25,639 bases of DNA from a virus. The stretch is from IMG/VR virus record IMGVR_UViG_3300034104_002724, positions 1-25,639 of that record, one strand, 5' to 3'. Position 1 is the first letter of the stretch. Each line of letters opens with the position of its first letter. This document shows, piece after piece, positions 22,032-25,639 of this stretch. Position numbers and translations under genes: made by a program. The notes beneath the pieces were generated by a model. It did no database searches. It saw only the letters and a list, made by a program, of their open reading frames with translations, and was not told the DNA's origin.

Positions 22032-23033
22032 TTATGCTTCAATAAGGTTTTTAAATGCGGCTGCTCGTTGTTCGTTAATGGCTGTAAAGTTGTACCTTTC
22101 TTTTGCCCACTCGTATAGTTTTTCGCCATAATCTATTCTTGCTTGTTTATTCAAAGTTAAGAATTTTATATGTTTAAACCAATCAGATTGATTTTTTGCA
22201 AACAATACCGGGCAATCAACATCTACATTGTATGGTGCAACATCACTAACAACGCAAGGTATTTTTTTACTTGCAGCTTCCAATATCTTTAAATTGCTTT
22301 TACAGGCATGCCAATTGCTTTGCTCTAAAGGTATAACCATAATATCAGCATGTTCATATAAAGTCATGTAGCTATTTGGTTTAGTACCATGGACTACTTT
22401 CCAATTTAATCGCCTGCCATCGGTAAATATATTTAGCATTCTATTCCATAAGTCTTTACTCACAGGGTCAGTATCAGTATAACCTCCTAATACCATTTGA
22501 ATGTTAGGCAGCTCACGTAGCTTTTTAACAGGATTTCTTAGGATACCTAAATCATTTAAGTGAGTTGAACCACCTGCCCAAAAAACTCTTACAAATTCAC
22601 TTTCTTGCTTGGTTAGTGTATATTGGTGTTCACCCAATGGAATAGCATTAGGTAGTACTATTGCGTTGCTATTATATTTCTTTACTTTATCAGCTATTAA
22701 TTGGTTTGTGCAGGTAACTAAATCAGCATGTTGAATGTTGTTTAATACCCTTGCTTTTTGCCTGTGGTAATGAAAATGTAAAGGGTGATTGTGTGGCAAT
22801 TCCCAATCATCATCCAAATCCATTACTACCTTAAAATGTTTCTTTACCTCATCCCAACCATTGTCAATATGGCAAAAACGATTGTAAGTAATTATCTGAA
22901 AGTTATCTTCTAAAATATCGGGCGTAATAAAGTTTGTTACATGGCAATAGCTATCAGGAATAAACCCTAATGGAAGCATTACCCGATGCCAACCACAACC
23001 GCTTACCGCTTCAGTTAATCCTAATATTCTCAT
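22032..23033 (-). CDS. GT4-like (GT-B fold) glycosyltransferase
   Basis: This 333-aa protein begins MRILGLTEAVSGCGWHRVML, with the Gly-rich N-terminal loop of GT-B enzymes. FWAGGSTHLNDLG near 151 starts the second Rossmann domain. HADIMVIPLEQSNWHACKSN and LKILEAASKKIPCVVSDV match the donor-binding block (E plus small residues). Such enzymes build glycans using nucleotide sugars. The start overlaps the stop of the small membrane protein (ATGA). Together with the GT2-like and LpxA-like genes it forms a small glycan-modification set in this phage. Acceptor is unknown: host surface, virion or DNA are all possible. Confidence 0.8.
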   Translation of the reverse strand: MRILGLTEAVSGCGWHRVMLPLGFIPDSYCHVTNFITPDILEDNFQIITYNRFCHIDNGWDEVKKHFKVVMDLDDDWELPHNHPLHFHYHRQKARVLNNIQHADLVTCTNQLIADKVKKYNSNAIVLPNAIPLGEHQYTLTKQESEFVRVFWAGGSTHLNDLGILRNPVKKLRELPNIQMVLGGYTDTDPVSKDLWNRMLNIFTDGRRLNWKVVHGTKPNSYMTLYEHADIMVIPLEQSNWHACKSNLKILEAASKKIPCVVSDVAPYNVDVDCPVLFAKNQSDWFKHIKFLTLNKQARIDYGEKLYEWAKERYNFTAINEQRAAAFKNLIEA

Positions 23034-23269
23034 TTAATTCGAGTGCCAATAAAACCTGCACCAAAGGTTATTATAATAAATTGAGATACTTCAATCGGTA
23101 AAAAATATAAAACACATGCAACCCAAAAACTTAAACAAGTAACACAATCAAGCGGTTTTAACCTTTTGTATGGTGGATATTTTAAGTATTTTTTAATAGT
23201 GTTCGCCAACAATGCCACATTAACAAAATAATAAGCGAATAAAAATGCTGCTAATAGTTTGATATACAT
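23030..23269 (-). CDS. Small membrane protein with conserved-looking DCxxC motif
   Basis: This 79-aa protein has a hydrophobic N-terminal helix (residues 4-22) and a basic loop (KKYLKYPPYKRLK). DCVTCLSFW is at 41-49, followed by two more hydrophobic segments to residue 76. C42 and C45 form a CxxC at a membrane interface. The topology suggests an inner-membrane protein, perhaps an anchor for the soluble glycosyltransferase that follows. I recall similar proteins in Bacteroidota phages but know no function. Confidence 0.6.
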   Translation of the reverse strand: MYIKLLAAFLFAYYFVNVALLANTIKKYLKYPPYKRLKPLDCVTCLSFWVACVLYFLPIEVSQFIIITFGAGFIGTRIK

Positions 23270-23781
23270 ATAGTTTTGAGTTCTTTTTTTACTTTACGGA
23301 TAACATCTTTTACATGTTTTTCAGGTAATCCAAAATATTTAGCAACCTTATCACAACTCCGAACATCAACATAATAATTGAATAAAATTGCTTCATGTGC
23401 CTTGTTCTGGTCTAAAGTAAACTTTTTAATAAGCTCTTCATTGGCAATGGTAGCAAGGTTATTGTTAAGTGTTGGAAGTTTAACCTGTGATTTAAGATAG
23501 TTGATAGCTTTTTGATAATCGTTTTTACGGTATTTAGAATAAAATTGACTTGTATTGCTAAAAGCCATGTTTGAGATAATCTTTATAGTAAATCCTAATA
23601 AGCCATTAGATGCCCAAATTTGCGTTATTTTTCCGCAATCAATACTTAGTAAGGCTATTGCCATTTCCTGCCTTAAATCATCCTGTAATGCTTCAGGATG
23701 AATACTTTTAATTAGTTTCTCTACTTCGGGAGAAAGATATACTTTTTCAATATACTCATTACATTCACCCATTAGTACCAA
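23251..23781 (-). CDS. Sigma-factor-like protein
   Basis: The N-terminal half of this 176-aa protein (HPEALQDDLRQEMAIALL near 28, and NMAFSNTSQFYSKYRKN at 71-87) resembles region 2 of sigma-70/ECF factors. The C-terminal helix-turn-helix at about 128-168 (CDKVAKYFGLPEKHVKDVIR) resembles region 4. It may direct host RNA polymerase to late phage promoters. Position at the head of the late operon, right after the nuclease and lipoprotein genes, fits. The match is weak in region 2, and a DNA-binding regulator without sigma activity is the main alternative. It overlaps the lipoprotein gene by 10 bp. Confidence 0.6.
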   Translation of the reverse strand: MVLMGECNEYIEKVYLSPEVEKLIKSIHPEALQDDLRQEMAIALLSIDCGKITQIWASNGLLGFTIKIISNMAFSNTSQFYSKYRKNDYQKAINYLKSQVKLPTLNNNLATIANEELIKKFTLDQNKAHEAILFNYYVDVRSCDKVAKYFGLPEKHVKDVIRKVKKELKTICISNY

Positions 23782-24122
23782 TATTGCTTAGGGTTTGTAA
23801 ATATTTCTTTACCATCTTTTAAAGTAAACACCCAAAAGTAAAACCTATTGTTAGTAAATCCAGCAGCAGGGTCATAAGTAAATGCTTGCCCTTCTTTTAC
23901 AGGAATGCTAAAAGTATTATTTAGCTTAATAGTTTGAACGTTGGCAATGTTTTTTAACGTGTAAGTAATTTTAAGTGATGGTGTTGAACCAGCATAAACT
24001 TTTACTGTTGAGTTTATTTGAGCGGTTGGTTCTGTTGATTGCTGTGTTTGTTGCTGGGTAGTGTCAACCCGCTTACTGCAAGATGCCAACAAAATTAGCA
24101 ATACGAATAATAATTTTTTCAT
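23772..24122 (-). CDS. Phage-encoded lipoprotein
   Basis: This 116-aa protein has a clear lipobox LASC with acylated C15 after a hydrophobic signal (KKLLFVLLILLASC). A polar Thr/Gln linker (VDTTQQQTQQSTEP) follows, then a beta-sandwich-like domain at about 40-116. Export to the inner face of the outer membrane or the surface is expected. Phage lipoproteins expressed in the host often block superinfection or alter receptors. That function is inferred, not shown. It overlaps the sigma-like gene by 10 bp. Confidence 0.8.
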   Translation of the reverse strand: MKKLLFVLLILLASCSKRVDTTQQQTQQSTEPTAQINSTVKVYAGSTPSLKITYTLKNIANVQTIKLNNTFSIPVKEGQAFTYDPAAGFTNNRFYFWVFTLKDGKEIFTNPKQYWY

Positions 24123-24143
24123 GGTGTTTTGTTTTTGTAAAGG

Positions 24144-24509
24144 CTAAGGTAAACGTTTTTTTAGAATATCCAAAACATCTTGAGCATTGTAAGCAGTTTC
24201 AATAATTATACCAGCAGTGACCCATAATTGATTTAATGCTTTTTGTTTTGGTGAAATAGTGCCGTTTGGCATTTTAAGCTCGAGATACCAGCCTGGTAAA
24301 GGTAGTTCAAAACGAAAGTCATGCACTCCAGAAAGCACACCCATTGCATGAAGTTTAAGCCTAATTGCATCATTTGTTGCACTTTCATTGGGTATGTGAA
24401 AGAAAAAATGCCTTAAATGTGGGTAGTTGGCGTTAATGTAACGATAAGTTGCTGCTGTAAATTGATCTTCATTTTGGTAAATGGTGGTTAAAAATTGCTG
24501 TTGTGTCAT
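24144..24509 (-). CDS. VRR-NUC domain nuclease
   Basis: This 121-aa protein matches VRR-NUC, a PD-(D/E)xK family. HIPNES at 38-43, MGVLSGVHDF at 56-65 with D64, and YLELKMPNG with E77 and K79 form the active-site core; ISPKQK at 85-90 follows. The usual Pro before the catalytic Asp is His here. VRR-NUC proteins in phages cut branched or recombination DNA during replication. Position just downstream of the helicase and iteron region supports a replication role. It is a single-domain protein and the length is typical. Confidence 0.85.
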   Translation of the reverse strand: MTQQQFLTTIYQNEDQFTAATYRYINANYPHLRHFFFHIPNESATNDAIRLKLHAMGVLSGVHDFRFELPLPGWYLELKMPNGTISPKQKALNQLWVTAGIIIETAYNAQDVLDILKKRLP

Positions 24510-24828
24510 AAAGTTTTATATTTTACAGGATAATAAAATTACGTAAGTTACCAAAGTTACGTAACCAAATTTTTTTGGTAACCTATAACTGTTTGATAAT
24601 CAACAAGGTTACTAAGTTACTAAAGTTACGAGTGTTTCCCCTATACTCTATATAGGTTAAATTTACATTTTCCTTTTACGTTTAATAATTATTACCCTTT
24701 TATTCTTTTATTACTATTTATATACTAATAGTATATTTATTAGTAACTTAGTAACTTAATTGATTATTAAAGAGTTATAAAAATAAAATTGGTAACTTTT
24801 TAGTAACCAGTTGGTAACTTTAGTAACT
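24510..24828. repeat. Iteron-rich non-coding region, candidate origin or operator
   Basis: This 319-bp gap has no gene. It holds 13 copies of GTTAC or its complement GTAAC. The left cluster starts at 24547, 24556, 24561, 24578, 24608, 24616 and 24625. The right cluster starts at 24743, 24751, 24792, 24803, 24814 and 24823, all GTAAC, with spacings of 8-11 bp or 41 bp. The longer form is AAGTTAC on the left and GTAACTT on the right, so the arms face each other. Between them, 24640-24740 is A/T-rich and contains TATACT/AGTATA hairpin arms. A perfect 10-bp palindrome GTTACGTAAC lies at 24556-24565. On the - strand, 24552-24559 reads TAACTTTG, matching the Bacteroidota -7 box TAnnTTTG. It could be a replication origin, a promoter with operators, or both. 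Confidence 0.7.
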
Positions 24829-25639
24829 TTAAAAGGGTGTTGCTGTCATAAATTGCTTATACTTAACAGTGATATTGTTTACTTTTTTTACATAATCCTT
24901 CACAAACTCAACATTATTTTTTAAACCATAATCTTTTAGAGCATCGTTAATTCGTTTGCTCGATGGCTGGTAAGGCTTAGGTGTGTTTGCTTCAACATAA
25001 TAACGTTCTAAATCTAATTTAAAAGCCTCATTAGAAACTTCTACACGTTGTAGCCAACTTTCCCAATATTCAGCAATTAAACCAACGATAACGCTTCCAT
25101 AAGTTTGTTCAAACTGTTTAGCCCAACCAGTAGTTGTAAGAGATGGTGCAGTAAGTTTTCTATTAGCCTTTAACCATTCCTGTATGCTTTCAGCAATAAA
25201 GTTATCAAAGCCAGCATAATCTTCAACACTCCAACCTTTCGGGAAGTGGCAGCCGAAATGAACATCTAATCCACCAACATTGGTAAAAAAGTTGTTAAAC
25301 TCAATTGGAATTATTCTACGCTTTAGTCCCCCATCTGAAATTTCATAACTAAAGTTTGTTTGCACCAAAAATTTAGGAGCTTCCTCATTACTAATTTCAA
25401 CTTCATCTTTAAAAAGTTTCTTCCAAATAAAACTACCCGTTGATGGCTCTTTTAAAAATGCAAAATCAAAATTTTTCGGCACGTCTGAAATACAAAAAAT
25501 CTTTTGGCCATTCCAAGACTGAAAGAACTTTTCATCAAATTTAGTTTGGCTTCCAGGCTTTGAAGTGTAGGTAGTTGTTAAACGCAAAAGGCTGCTAAAC
25601 ACATTTTTACCAGATCCTCCGCCGTCTTTTGGGTTTTCG
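24829..25639 (-). CDS. SF3 helicase, D5/P4 primase-helicase-like (5' end outside window)
   Basis: The frame is open to the right edge, so this is the C-terminal part of a longer protein. The first visible residues include GGGSGKNVF, a Walker A motif. FCISDVP is in the place of Walker B, FLVQTNF is the SF3 sensor-like motif, and GGLKRRIIPIEF supplies the arginine finger. Such hexameric helicases unwind origins for phage replication, often fused to an N-terminal primase domain (not visible here). Walker A has Asn after Lys where Ser or Thr is most common. The frame continues upstream of the GTG at 25602 without a stop, so that codon is not the start. The gene ends at the edge of the iteron region. 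Confidence 0.85.
   Translation of the reverse strand, partial: ENPKDGGGSGKNVFSSLLRLTTTYTSKPGSQTKFDEKFFQSWNGQKIFCISDVPKNFDFAFLKEPSTGSFIWKKLFKDEVEISNEEAPKFLVQTNFSYEISDGGLKRRIIPIEFNNFFTNVGGLDVHFGCHFPKGWSVEDYAGFDNFIAESIQEWLKANRKLTAPSLTTTGWAKQFEQTYGSVIVGLIAEYWESWLQRVEVSNEAFKLDLERYYVEANTPKPYQPSSKRINDALKDYGLKNNVEFVKDYVKKVNNITVKYKQFMTATPF

Noticed and set aside
22019-22129. Longer start for the small CxxC protein
   Set aside because: It would overlap the glycosyltransferase gene by nearly 100 bp and the extra residues look like a shadow of that gene; the ATG at 22018 fits the gene border.
1-25639. Searched by eye for CRISPR arrays, tRNAs, rRNA, reverse transcriptase/diversity-generating repeats, transposases and integrases
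   Set aside because: No regular spaced repeat array, no cloverleaf, and no ORF with the corresponding motifs was seen. Small or diverged RNA genes could still be missed without a covariance search.

Overview
The window looks like the late half of a tailed, siphovirus-like phage (or prophage) of a Bacteroidota host. The DNA is AT-rich. Most genes have A/T-rich leaders instead of clear Shine-Dalgarno sites. Many proteins resemble families I associate with Bacteroidota phages: portal, major capsid, the XkdF-like protease and several unnamed tail proteins. The host assignment is inference from family resemblance and leader style; no database search was run. No integrase, repressor, tRNA, rRNA or CRISPR was seen, so lytic or temperate lifestyle cannot be decided.

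Layout. Positions 1-1216 carry a short + strand island: the 3' end of one beta-class DNA methyltransferase, a second complete methyltransferase whose 3' end is an almost perfect copy of the first, and a small zinc-ribbon protein. Short repeats around the second methyltransferase resemble gene-cassette or inverted-repeat boundaries. A strong bidirectional hairpin terminator at 1319-1348 separates this island from everything else. All remaining genes lie on the - strand and are transcribed from high to low coordinates.

In transcription order the - strand holds five groups. (1) A 5'-truncated SF3 (D5/P4-type) helicase runs off the right edge. It is followed by a 319-bp non-coding region with 13 GTTAC/GTAAC motifs in two clusters around an AT-rich core, a candidate replication origin or operator. 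(2) An accessory block has a VRR-NUC nuclease, a lipoprotein, a sigma-like factor, a small membrane protein, a GT4-type glycosyltransferase, a small Cys protein, an LpxA-like left-handed beta-helix protein and a GT2-like protein. (3) Small and large terminase follow, then a gene pair joined by a T9 slippery run that looks like a programmed -1 frameshift, then tail proteins and a tape measure protein. (4) The head module holds the protease, scaffold-like protein, major capsid protein, two small structural proteins, portal with C-terminal fusion, connector and tail completion protein. Two strong terminator hairpins bracket the 171-aa gene just after the capsid gene. (5) Two tail-fibre-like proteins with Sec signal peptides (one an SGNH hydrolase) precede a lysis cassette of a TM/coiled-coil protein, a holin-like protein, a candidate unimolecular spanin and an M15 endopeptidase.

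How it fits together: the right end supplies replication and possibly late transcription control, the middle packages DNA and builds the particle, and the left end lyses the host. The glycosyltransferase/acyltransferase block, the lipoprotein and the exported fibre-like proteins suggest that this phage invests in changing its own or its host's surface. That last point is inference.
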